Assembly: GCF_000702825.1 (NCBI RefSeq)
Contig: NZ_JNKF01000003.1
Span: 1 to 53,618, forward strand
DNA length: 53,618 bases
DNA from: Prevotella sp. P6B1
Lineage (GTDB): Bacteria > Bacteroidota > Bacteroidia > Bacteroidales > Bacteroidaceae
Direction of reading: 5' to 3'
The notes beneath the pieces were generated by a model. It was given only the letters and a program-made list of their open reading frames with translations, was not told the origin of the DNA and did not search any database. Shown piece after piece: positions 25,250 through 32,898 of this stretch (positions are counted from its first letter, which is position 1; each line of letters begins with the position of its first letter). The position numbers and the translations under genes are program-made.

Positions 25250-27759
25250 AAAAAAGTATCACCATATTACTCTTCCTACTCAGCGCCAGTTTGGTACATG
25301 CACAGAACGATACAAGGATGCGTGAGGTGTATGTCCAGGCTGAGAGCGACTACCAAGTAGGACGTATAGAACAGGCGCGCGAGGCATTAATGGAGAATCT
25401 CAGTTCATTTCATGGTAACCTGCGACAGAACGCCCTCCATCTCATTGCCCTCAGCCATCTGGCAAGCTACGACATCAAACAGACAGAACAGTACGCCAAG
25501 CAGTTATTGCAGGAAAATCCCTACTATACCCCATCGTCGAACGACCCAGCTGCTTTTGTAGATATCATCAACAGCATTAAGGCTGGTATGACAGCCACTA
25601 TCACCACAGCATCCAGCCAGGCTGAGAGTCTGGCCGAGGTACCTGTTCCCACAACACTTATCACTGCAGAGATGATTGAATTCAGTGGCGCACGCAACCT
25701 GCAGGAAGTGCTGGCTGCCTATGTGCCAGGTATGAATATCATTGACTGTAACGACGATATCAACATCGCCATGCGTGGCATCTACAGTAATACCCAGGAG
25801 AAAATTCTCATCATGCTTAACGGCCACCGCATGAATAGCTTTGCCACTAATACTTCCGCCCCTGACTACAGCGTATCTTTAGAGAAAATAAAACAGATTG
25901 AGGTTCTGCGTGGCCCAGCCTCTTCGCTCTATGGTGGCGTAGCACTAACCGCTGTGGTCAACATCATCACCAAGCAAGGCGCCGATGTTGACGGCATGCA
26001 AGCTAAAGCTACCACTGGTAACCACGGGCAGATCAAAGTTGATGCCCTGTTCGGCAAGCGCTATTTCGATATCGACATGCTCATCTGGGGCAGTGTGTAT
26101 CGCAACAGCGGCGAGAAATACAATGTGACCAACGAACGTAAAGGTGAGAGTCAGGTTAGTATGCCAGTTGACTATGTCCGCATCGGCCGTGTCGGTGACC
26201 ATCCGACCTACGACTTCGGTCTTCAACTGGGTTATAAGGGCATACAGTTCATGTACGACACGCATTTCTCACAGATTGTATCCCCATTTACATTAGCATC
26301 GCTGGCCCTCTCGTACGATTACGACCGCTATCGCACATTCAACGGATTAGCTCCCTGTTTCAGTGTCTATTCACATCATGCCGACCTGAGCTACAGCCAC
26401 AAATTAGGCGACCTCAGTCTAAAAGTATCAGCCACATACGACAAATCGGACCTGACACGCTATCAGGTTGTCAGCGATGCAGCTGTTCCCACCCTTAGTT
26501 TGATTCTCCCATTGCCTGAGGCGATGCTCGACATGTTCACAAATAGTGGTGGTCTGTCGCGCTACGTCAACGGGCAGGAACAGGATTATGGTTTCCAGCT
26601 AAAAGGTAACTATGCCTATACCTTGGGCGATGACCATAAAGGCAATATCGGTTTCGGTGCCGAGTTCGACCACTTCCAACTCGATGATTTCCGCTACCAA
26701 ATAGGCTACAATTTTGAAGAAGCCATCCCAGAATCTCCAACCCTGCGCGATGCAGGAATAGGTAGAGAGAACAGTGCCGATGCCTACCTACAGCTGAAAC
26801 ACCAGTGGCGTTCGTTCATCCTCAACGCAGGTATGCGATACGACTATAAGAGTCGCTACGACCATTCGAAGATACGTGAGTTGTCGCCTCGCATAGCCCT
26901 CATCCTGCTACGTCCCAAATGGAGCGTCCGACTCAGCTACTCAAAATCGTTTGTCGATGCGCCTTATATCTATCGCAAGGCCAACGTGATGACAACACTA
27001 ATGAGCGAAAGCAGTGCAGATCCAATCCCCCTATCGCCAGAGCGCGTACATTCGTTCCAGCTTTCCTTTGCAGGAAACAACTGGAAGAAGGGATTTGACT
27101 TCGAAATCAACGGTTTCTACAACCGTGCTACCGATTTGATTCTGACCAGCCTCCTTGACTATAGTAACGCCAGCCAGAACAAGACCTGCGGCGTAGAGTT
27201 GATGGCCAGTTACAAGCAGCCACAATTCAGCGCCAACTGGAATCTGACCTGGACGCATACCTTTAGGTCGAATCTCATAGATCTGGGACTTCCAGAAGCC
27301 TTATCAGCTGACTATTCCAATATTATTGACACCAACAACAATACGCCAGCTATCATGTCAAATCTCGTACTCGGTTGGCAGGCAACGCCTCAGCTGAAAC
27401 TTCATACGCATCTATGCTTTGAGGGACGCCAAGAATCCTTTAATGCAGACCTTGAGAAGTATATCCACAGCTATGTAAGCTATTACCAATATTTGACGTA
27501 CGAGAGCATGGGTATGACAGAACAGGCTGATGCCGCCTGGAAAGAAGCGCTCTCTACCGTCAAATACGTCACCCTGCACAAAGAGATGTCGGCCCGCGCT
27601 ATTCTGAATCTCGGTGGCGAGTATGCCTTAGGGAACATCACCTTCGGGCTGAACATCCACAATCTGCTGGGCACACGTTACTACCGTAGCGGAATGAACA
27701 CCAACATCATCCCTCAGCAAGGACGTTGGTTCACAGCCAGCATAGGTATCAAGATATGA
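25246..27759 (+). CDS. TonB-dependent outer-membrane receptor with an N-terminal TPR-like domain
   Basis: This 837-residue protein has a signal peptide ending near VHAQ. A helical TPR-like region follows (about 22-115, with QVGRIEQAREALMENL and QNALHLIALSHLASYD). Then comes a plug domain (PVPTTLITAEMIEFSGARNL, LIMLNGHRMNS, EVLRGPASSLYGGVALTAVV) and a long beta-barrel ending with an aromatic strand (WFTASIGIKI). It lacks the carboxypeptidase-like domain and TonB-box style of SusC, and no SusD is nearby. The relatives are siderophore/vitamin-type receptors, but the TPR-like insert is unusual. Its start overlaps the kinase stop by 4 bp, so receptor and kinase are translationally coupled. The ligand is unknown. 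Confidence 0.88.
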   Translation: MKKSITILLFLLSASLVHAQNDTRMREVYVQAESDYQVGRIEQAREALMENLSSFHGNLRQNALHLIALSHLASYDIKQTEQYAKQLLQENPYYTPSSNDPAAFVDIINSIKAGMTATITTASSQAESLAEVPVPTTLITAEMIEFSGARNLQEVLAAYVPGMNIIDCNDDINIAMRGIYSNTQEKILIMLNGHRMNSFATNTSAPDYSVSLEKIKQIEVLRGPASSLYGGVALTAVVNIITKQGADVDGMQAKATTGNHGQIKVDALFGKRYFDIDMLIWGSVYRNSGEKYNVTNERKGESQVSMPVDYVRIGRVGDHPTYDFGLQLGYKGIQFMYDTHFSQIVSPFTLASLALSYDYDRYRTFNGLAPCFSVYSHHADLSYSHKLGDLSLKVSATYDKSDLTRYQVVSDAAVPTLSLILPLPEAMLDMFTNSGGLSRYVNGQEQDYGFQLKGNYAYTLGDDHKGNIGFGAEFDHFQLDDFRYQIGYNFEEAIPESPTLRDAGIGRENSADAYLQLKHQWRSFILNAGMRYDYKSRYDHSKIRELSPRIALILLRPKWSVRLSYSKSFVDAPYIYRKANVMTTLMSESSADPIPLSPERVHSFQLSFAGNNWKKGFDFEINGFYNRATDLILTSLLDYSNASQNKTCGVELMASYKQPQFSANWNLTWTHTFRSNLIDLGLPEALSADYSNIIDTNNNTPAIMSNLVLGWQATPQLKLHTHLCFEGRQESFNADLEKYIHSYVSYYQYLTYESMGMTEQADAAWKEALSTVKYVTLHKEMSARAILNLGGEYALGNITFGLNIHNLLGTRYYRSGMNTNIIPQQGRWFTASIGIKI

Positions 27760-27802
27760 TTCTCATTTGTTAAACAATAAATACAATCAACTCATTATAA
27801 AC

Positions 27803-29065
27803 ATGAAACAAGTCTTTTTCTCAGTTGTTTTCATACTCCTTTCAGCGACAGCTGTCTGGGGGCAGCCAACATCAGCTATCGACCAGTTGAAGGCCGATCC
27901 TCGTAAAGCATACGGCAACGACTATCCGTACCAGTTGGCAATTCCTCGACTCACAAAGGCACCAAGTGGCTACAAGCCCTTTTACATCAGTCACTACGCA
28001 CGGCATGGCTCACGCTACTACTGGAGCAGTTCGCTCTACAAAGAACTCGACACCCTGCTTACTACTGCTCATCAGAAACAGTTGCTCACTCCCGTGGGCG
28101 AGACTTTCCGCCAGAAGTTCATGGCAGCCAAACAGGAACTACAAACAGGTGTCAGCGAACTCACCGAACTGGGATGGCAACAGCATCAGGGCATCGCCCG
28201 CATCATGTACAACAACTTCCCCGAGGTTTTCAAGAAGGGCGGCAATGTGCTGGCCATATCGTCGCTGGTAGGCCGTTGCGTGCTCAGCATGTCGGCCTTC
28301 TGTCAGGAGCTGGTGCAATGCAATCCCAAACTTGAAATCCGCGAGCAGTCATCGCGCTTCACACTTGATGCTGTAGTGCCTACCGACGGACAGAATCCAG
28401 TGAAGCACAACTACCCCAGATACGTCAAGCCCCGCTACGAGAAGAACATGAAAAACTTTAAGCGCGAGCACGGGCTACGCGACAAGATTGCCAAACGCAT
28501 GTTCGTGAGCACCGAAGGGTTGCCTGGCAACATCCACCACATCACCAGCAACCTTATCAACCTCTACACCTCGCTGCCCAGCATTGGCCACGAGGGCATG
28601 ATGGAGGGTATTGTGAGCGACGAGGAAATTGCCTCTGAGTGGGAAGGCGGGAACCTGGGGGCCTACTCATGGGTATTCGGTCCGCAGTATCAGATGATTC
28701 CTATCTTGCAGGATATTCTGCAGAAAGCCTCTGCTGCTATCGATGGCAGTAGCGACCATGTGGCCGACCTGCGTTTCGGGCACGACACCTGCATCGGCCC
28801 GCTTACCGTGCTCATGGGCATCAATGGTGCCGACCTCGACCCCGAAGACCCCTACGAGGTAAAGAACATCTATCAAAACTGGGAAACCTGCAAGGCTTCT
28901 AACATCCAGCTCATCTTCTACCGCAGCAACAAGCCTGGTGCCGACACCTTAGTGAAATGCCTACTCAATGGCAACGAGGCCAAGCTGCCTGTTCCAACCC
29001 AGAGCTATCCCTATTATAAATGGTCCGACTTCCTGCAATTCTATACCCAGCGTTGCAACAAATGA
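27803..29065 (+). CDS. secreted histidine acid phosphatase (clade 2 histidine phosphatase)
   Basis: This 420-residue protein has a signal peptide (ending near AVWG) and the histidine phosphatase active site YARHGSRYYWS (about residues 60-70), with the partner motif GHDTCIGPL (about residues 330-338) supplying the general acid (HD type). Family members hydrolyse phosphomonoesters such as phytate or sugar phosphates in the periplasm. The RHGSR and HD pattern is between AppA-like phytases (RHGxRxP, HD) and MINPP (RHGxRxP, HAE), so the substrate is open. I use the ATG at 27803 that starts the signal peptide; a TTG at 27767 gives a poorer N-terminus. It lies 43 bp after the receptor and may belong to the same operon. 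Confidence 0.87.
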   Translation: MKQVFFSVVFILLSATAVWGQPTSAIDQLKADPRKAYGNDYPYQLAIPRLTKAPSGYKPFYISHYARHGSRYYWSSSLYKELDTLLTTAHQKQLLTPVGETFRQKFMAAKQELQTGVSELTELGWQQHQGIARIMYNNFPEVFKKGGNVLAISSLVGRCVLSMSAFCQELVQCNPKLEIREQSSRFTLDAVVPTDGQNPVKHNYPRYVKPRYEKNMKNFKREHGLRDKIAKRMFVSTEGLPGNIHHITSNLINLYTSLPSIGHEGMMEGIVSDEEIASEWEGGNLGAYSWVFGPQYQMIPILQDILQKASAAIDGSSDHVADLRFGHDTCIGPLTVLMGINGADLDPEDPYEVKNIYQNWETCKASNIQLIFYRSNKPGADTLVKCLLNGNEAKLPVPTQSYPYYKWSDFLQFYTQRCNK

Positions 29066-29144
29066 TACCCTAACACTAACTCTGCTTTAGTATAACACTA
29101 ACCCCGCTATAGTATGATACTATCGCGGGGTTAGTGTTAGGGTA
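29066..29144. repeat. three-copy repeat forming a near-perfect 45 nt palindrome between convergent genes
   Basis: A unit of about 22 bases, consensus AACACTAACYCYGCTWTAGTAT, occurs twice in direct order (about 29072-29093 and 29094-29115) and once inverted (29117-29138). Copy 2 and the inverted copy form a 22 bp stem with a single mismatch and almost no loop. Copy 1 can compete for the same arm, with the flanking TACCC and GGGTA (29066-29070 and 29140-29144) also complementary. There is no T-run. It fills the whole gap between the phosphatase stop and the convergent B3/B4 gene. It may be a bidirectional terminator or mRNA-stabilising element. Confidence 0.8.
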
Positions 29145-29162
29145 AGAAATGGATTTCCCTGG

Positions 29163-29834
29163 TTATTTTTTGTAGATAGTGACGGTACCACCATCGCTTT
29201 GGGCATAGTCGATAAGCAACTGCTGAATGTATTGGGCATTAGCCAATACACGGGCCTCGTCACCATCATAGCCGTTAATGAGCACTACAAGGTGAGTGGT
29301 ACTAAGCGTCATCTTGGTACGCTCATGGTCACTGGTAGGCGTGCCTACCCCACCCTCTGCATCACGGTACACGGGCAGACCGGCTATATTCAAAGGACCA
29401 CGCCCTATACCTTCATAAGGCTCGCCCTCGCGGCCAACACCTAACACAAGTTCACCTCCCACGAACTTATCGGCATCAAAACCGCCAATGCTATAGCCAT
29501 AGGCTATCGAAGCAAGGTTTACGAGGTCGACCAGCGTATCAATCTGATACAACTCCTTGCCCTGCAACATGCGGCGGATGAGCTGTTCGCTGGCTGGACG
29601 ATAGCGCGAAGGATCCTTGCCACAACGCTTATAAACTGCACGGGTGGCAGCAATACTGGGTTGCAACTTAACGCTCTCGGTAGTCAGTTCGCTACGCAGG
29701 CGCTGTTCCACTTGGTGGATGGCATTCCAAAGGCGGTCGTTATATGGCGTATTGACCACCTGAGCCTCAACGCAGGCACCTACAAACTCGGGGCACACGC
29801 TGGAAATCTCATCAGAAACTCTAACCTGTATCAT
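29163..29834 (-). CDS. B3/B4 tRNA-binding domain protein
   Basis: This 223-residue protein matches the stand-alone B3/B4 domain found in the beta subunit of phenylalanyl-tRNA synthetase: SIAATRAVYKRCGKDPSRYRPA, the middle VDLVNLASIAYGYSIGGFD and the late TPTSDHERTKMTLSTTH. Stand-alone versions are thought to edit or bind aminoacyl-tRNA, but this is not firmly shown. I use the ATG at 29834, which overlaps the ispH stop (ATGA); an upstream ATG in the ispH frame region gives an unlikely N-terminus. It is last in the minus-strand operon from 38268. Confidence 0.82.
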   Translation of the reverse strand: MIQVRVSDEISSVCPEFVGACVEAQVVNTPYNDRLWNAIHQVEQRLRSELTTESVKLQPSIAATRAVYKRCGKDPSRYRPASEQLIRRMLQGKELYQIDTLVDLVNLASIAYGYSIGGFDADKFVGGELVLGVGREGEPYEGIGRGPLNIAGLPVYRDAEGGVGTPTSDHERTKMTLSTTHLVVLINGYDGDEARVLANAQYIQQLLIDYAQSDGGTVTIYKK

Positions 29835-30712
29835 TGCTGCATCTCCTGAATAGCGTCGCGGCATTGCTCCATGAGCCAACGAGGGGTGCTGGTGGCTCCA
29901 CAGATACCTACGCTATGGATACCATCAAGCCACGAAGGGTCAATCTCCTGAGGGGCTTCGACAAGGTGAGAATTAGGGTTAACACTCAGACACTCATTGT
30001 AGAGCACTTTTCCATTTGAGCTCTTACGTCCGCACACGAATAAGATAAGGTCGTGCTTGGCAGCAAACTGCGAGATATTGGGCATGCGGTTGGCCACCGA
30101 ACGACAGATGGTATCAAAGCTCTTGAAAGTGGCCGTTGGCGAGATATGCGTCTTAATATAGTCGATAATACAACGGAACTCGTCGAGCGACTTAGTAGTC
30201 TGCGAATAGAGATAGATGTCGCGCGAGAAATCCAGTTTAGTCACCTCGTCACTACTCTCAATAACAATGGCTCTCGACTGGGTTTGTCCAACAAGCCCAA
30301 GCACTTCGGCATGACCTTTCTTGCCGAAGATGACAATCTGGGCAGGGGATTGTACCTCACCCGCAAACGTATTGGAGTCATATTGTTCTTTTATACGTTT
30401 CTGAAGTTTGAGTACCACAGGACAAGTGGCATCGATAATCTCAATGTCGTTCTGACGAGCCAGTTCGTAGGTCTCAGGAGGTTCGCCATGGGCACGCAGC
30501 AATACTTTGGCATGATGCAGCTGGCGCATCTCGTCGTGATTGATGGTAATAAGCCCCATCTCACGTAGGCGCTCGCACTCCATACCGTTATGTACAATAT
30601 CGCCCAGACAATAAAGCTTTTCGCCTTTGGCAAGCTCCTCCTCGGCTTTCTTGATGGCGGTGGTCACTCCGAAACAAAAGCCACTGCCGTTATCAATCTC
30701 AATCTGAATCAT
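29831..30712 (-). CDS. ispH: 4-hydroxy-3-methylbut-2-enyl diphosphate reductase
   Basis: IspH is the last enzyme of the MEP isoprenoid pathway, using a 4Fe-4S cluster to make IPP and DMAPP. The 293-residue protein has the cluster cysteines in GFCFGVTTAIKKA (Cys13), IDATCPVVLKL and FDTICRSVANRM, plus CGRKSSNGKVLY and GICGATSTPRWL. Length is normal (about 290-310). It overlaps meaB and the B3/B4 gene by 4 bp each, so it is translationally coupled to both. Confidence 0.96.
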   Translation of the reverse strand: MIQIEIDNGSGFCFGVTTAIKKAEEELAKGEKLYCLGDIVHNGMECERLREMGLITINHDEMRQLHHAKVLLRAHGEPPETYELARQNDIEIIDATCPVVLKLQKRIKEQYDSNTFAGEVQSPAQIVIFGKKGHAEVLGLVGQTQSRAIVIESSDEVTKLDFSRDIYLYSQTTKSLDEFRCIIDYIKTHISPTATFKSFDTICRSVANRMPNISQFAAKHDLILFVCGRKSSNGKVLYNECLSVNPNSHLVEAPQEIDPSWLDGIHSVGICGATSTPRWLMEQCRDAIQEMQQ

Positions 30713-31803
30713 TTCTTTAATAAGTCAAAATACATATCCAATAAATCCTGCGCAGCCACAAAACTTGTCTTCTGCCCAGCCAGCACCAACTGTTCAGCAG
30801 GTTGCAACTGAGCACGGATGGCGGGATTGTTGTAGAAGTTAAGGCGTAGCTGCTCATTGATGCTCTCATACATCCAGTATTTCGACTGCTCGTTACGTCG
30901 ATAGTCGAAGTAGCCATTGGCCTTGACAAAGTCGATATACTGGTAGATCATGTCAAAGATTTCCTTGATACCCGTGCCATAGAAACCGCTGTAGCAGAGC
31001 ACCTGTGGTGTCCAGCCACTATCAGGCATAGGGAAGAAGTGAAGTGCATTACGGAAGTTGGTAGCAGCCATCTGGCAACGGTCCACATTATCACCATCAC
31101 ACTTATTGATAACTATACCATCCGAGATCTCCATGATACCACGCTTGATGCCTTGCAACTCGTCGCCCGTACCCGCCACCTGAATGAGCAGGAAGAAATC
31201 CACCATCGAGTGGCAGGCGGTCTCGCTCTGTCCCACGCCTACGGTCTCGACAAAAATCTTATCAAATCCTGCAGCCTCGCAAAGGATGATAGTCTCACGC
31301 GTCTTGCGCGCCACACCGCCCAACGAGCCTGCCGATGGGCTGGGACGGATAAACGACGACGGATGCTGCGCCAGCTTCTCCATACGAGTCTTATCCCCCA
31401 GAATAGAGCCCTTAGAACGTTCACTACTGGGGTCGATAGCCAGCACAGCCAACTTTCCGCCCTTCTCCTTGAGCACATGCATCCCAAACTCATCAATCGA
31501 TGTGCTTTTACCAGCACCTGGCACACCACTGATTCCAATACGAACGGAGTTACCACTATAGGGCAGACACTTATTGATGACCTCCTGCGCCCGCGCTTGA
31601 TGATCAGGATTCGTACTTTCGATAAGGGTGACAGCCTGTGAGAGGATAGTAACATCGCCTTTGAGCACTCCCTCAACCATTTCGCCTACCGAGAGTTCTC
31701 GCCGACGATTGCGCTTGAGGTAGGGATTGACAATAGGAGGCTGGTTGACCCCACTGTTCACCTGCAGACCTGCATATTCTGAACTGTTTTCCGGATGTTC
31801 CAT
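30709..31803 (-). CDS. meaB: methylmalonyl-CoA mutase-associated GTPase MeaB
   Basis: MeaB is the G-protein chaperone that loads and protects the adenosylcobalamin cofactor of methylmalonyl-CoA mutase. The 364-residue protein has Walker A GVPGAGKST (residues 93-101), LAVLAIDPSSERSKGSILGD, FIRPSPSAGSLGGVARKT, VETVGVGQSE and the base-recognition NKCDGDN. The mutase subunits are not in the window. I use the ATG at 31803, 19 bp after the DUF1573 gene; an in-frame reading to 31860 would overlap that gene. Presence suggests a succinate-to-propionate pathway. Confidence 0.94.
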   Translation of the reverse strand: MEHPENSSEYAGLQVNSGVNQPPIVNPYLKRNRRRELSVGEMVEGVLKGDVTILSQAVTLIESTNPDHQARAQEVINKCLPYSGNSVRIGISGVPGAGKSTSIDEFGMHVLKEKGGKLAVLAIDPSSERSKGSILGDKTRMEKLAQHPSSFIRPSPSAGSLGGVARKTRETIILCEAAGFDKIFVETVGVGQSETACHSMVDFFLLIQVAGTGDELQGIKRGIMEISDGIVINKCDGDNVDRCQMAATNFRNALHFFPMPDSGWTPQVLCYSGFYGTGIKEIFDMIYQYIDFVKANGYFDYRRNEQSKYWMYESINEQLRLNFYNNPAIRAQLQPAEQLVLAGQKTSFVAAQDLLDMYFDLLKK

Positions 31804-31822
31804 ACAATGAAGAATAAAGGGG

Positions 31823-32896
31823 TTATTTCTTAATGTTGATATTGACCACCACCTTAGCATGGTCAGGATCGTTGGTAATCATGAGGATACGCGGACGTGT
31901 GCGAAGCTTCTGAAGTTCATCGGCATAGCCCGTAATCTTCAGATGGGCACTCTGTCCTGGTTCAATAACACTCTTAGAAAGGGTTACCTTCAGACCACCG
32001 GTAAAGAGCTGAAGCGAAGTAATCTTCAGTGATGAATGTCCCATATTTGATAGCGCCACAGTAGCCGACTTCTTGCTCTTACCTCCGAAATCAGTAAAGT
32101 CAACATCGGTACTCGACATCTGTAGCTGTGGTGCCAAGTCTTTATTGCCCTTCTCAAACTGCTTCATATCGGGCAGCAATACGGTCACCACCTCGATGGC
32201 ATTCTCCTGCTTCACCTTGTCACCAGGGTTATGCGCCATATAGAGCGTGGTCTTGTTCAGGCCATAGTCGCGCAGCTTGTCAGAGAGCAACTTCACAGTG
32301 ATAGTGGCCGAACGACCAGGCAGCAGATGATCAGGACTGGTAATGGCCGAGAGATACGGTGGCAGATGCATCAGGTTAGGTCGCAAGGCTTTCTTACCAT
32401 TATTAAAGAGGTGTATCTCCTTCACTGGCACATCGCCCTTATTGATATCATCAAACTCGATGGCATCGGCATCCATCAGCAGGTCGCCCAAAGCAATGGG
32501 ATAGTCGCCCGAATAATCCCTGTAGTCCGACTTCACCACACCTTTCATGGTGAGGTAGAACGGTTTTTTAGTACCGTTGCTCTTCACCAGGCACATCTTT
32601 TGGAAATGGCCCAACTGTCGTGCATCGTAGGTCATCCTGATGGTAAACCTGTCACCCACACCCACCTCCTTAGGATACTCGATACGCGTACAGCCACAAT
32701 CAGGCTTTACACTCTCGATAACCAGTCGGCGCAGACCTTTATTACGCAGTTCGAACGTGGCAGTGACAGGCTGTTCGTAGCCCGTAGCCCCTACATCGAT
32801 AGTAGTGGTCTTGACTGTCAGGCGCTGCGCCTGCGCGTCGCACACGAAGCATTGTACAAAGAACAATGATAAATAGATATACTTTGGAATTCTCAT
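31823..32896 (-). CDS. exported DUF1573 protein
   Basis: This 357-residue protein has a signal peptide (ending near CDAQAQ) and an N-terminal DUF1573 (Ig-like) domain with FELRNKGLRRLVIESVKPDC, CGCTRIEYP and TIRMTYDARQLGHF. Two further beta-rich, Ig-like domains follow, each with repeated NGKKALR- and SNMGHSSLKI-type strands. DUF1573 proteins are common exported Bacteroidetes proteins with no defined role. It is only 2 bp after the alpha-2-macroglobulin-like gene, suggesting the two exported proteins act in the same compartment. Confidence 0.86.
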   Translation of the reverse strand: MRIPKYIYLSLFFVQCFVCDAQAQRLTVKTTTIDVGATGYEQPVTATFELRNKGLRRLVIESVKPDCGCTRIEYPKEVGVGDRFTIRMTYDARQLGHFQKMCLVKSNGTKKPFYLTMKGVVKSDYRDYSGDYPIALGDLLMDADAIEFDDINKGDVPVKEIHLFNNGKKALRPNLMHLPPYLSAITSPDHLLPGRSATITVKLLSDKLRDYGLNKTTLYMAHNPGDKVKQENAIEVVTVLLPDMKQFEKGNKDLAPQLQMSSTDVDFTDFGGKSKKSATVALSNMGHSSLKITSLQLFTGGLKVTLSKSVIEPGQSAHLKITGYADELQKLRTRPRILMITNDPDHAKVVVNINIKK

Positions 32897-32898
32897 CT

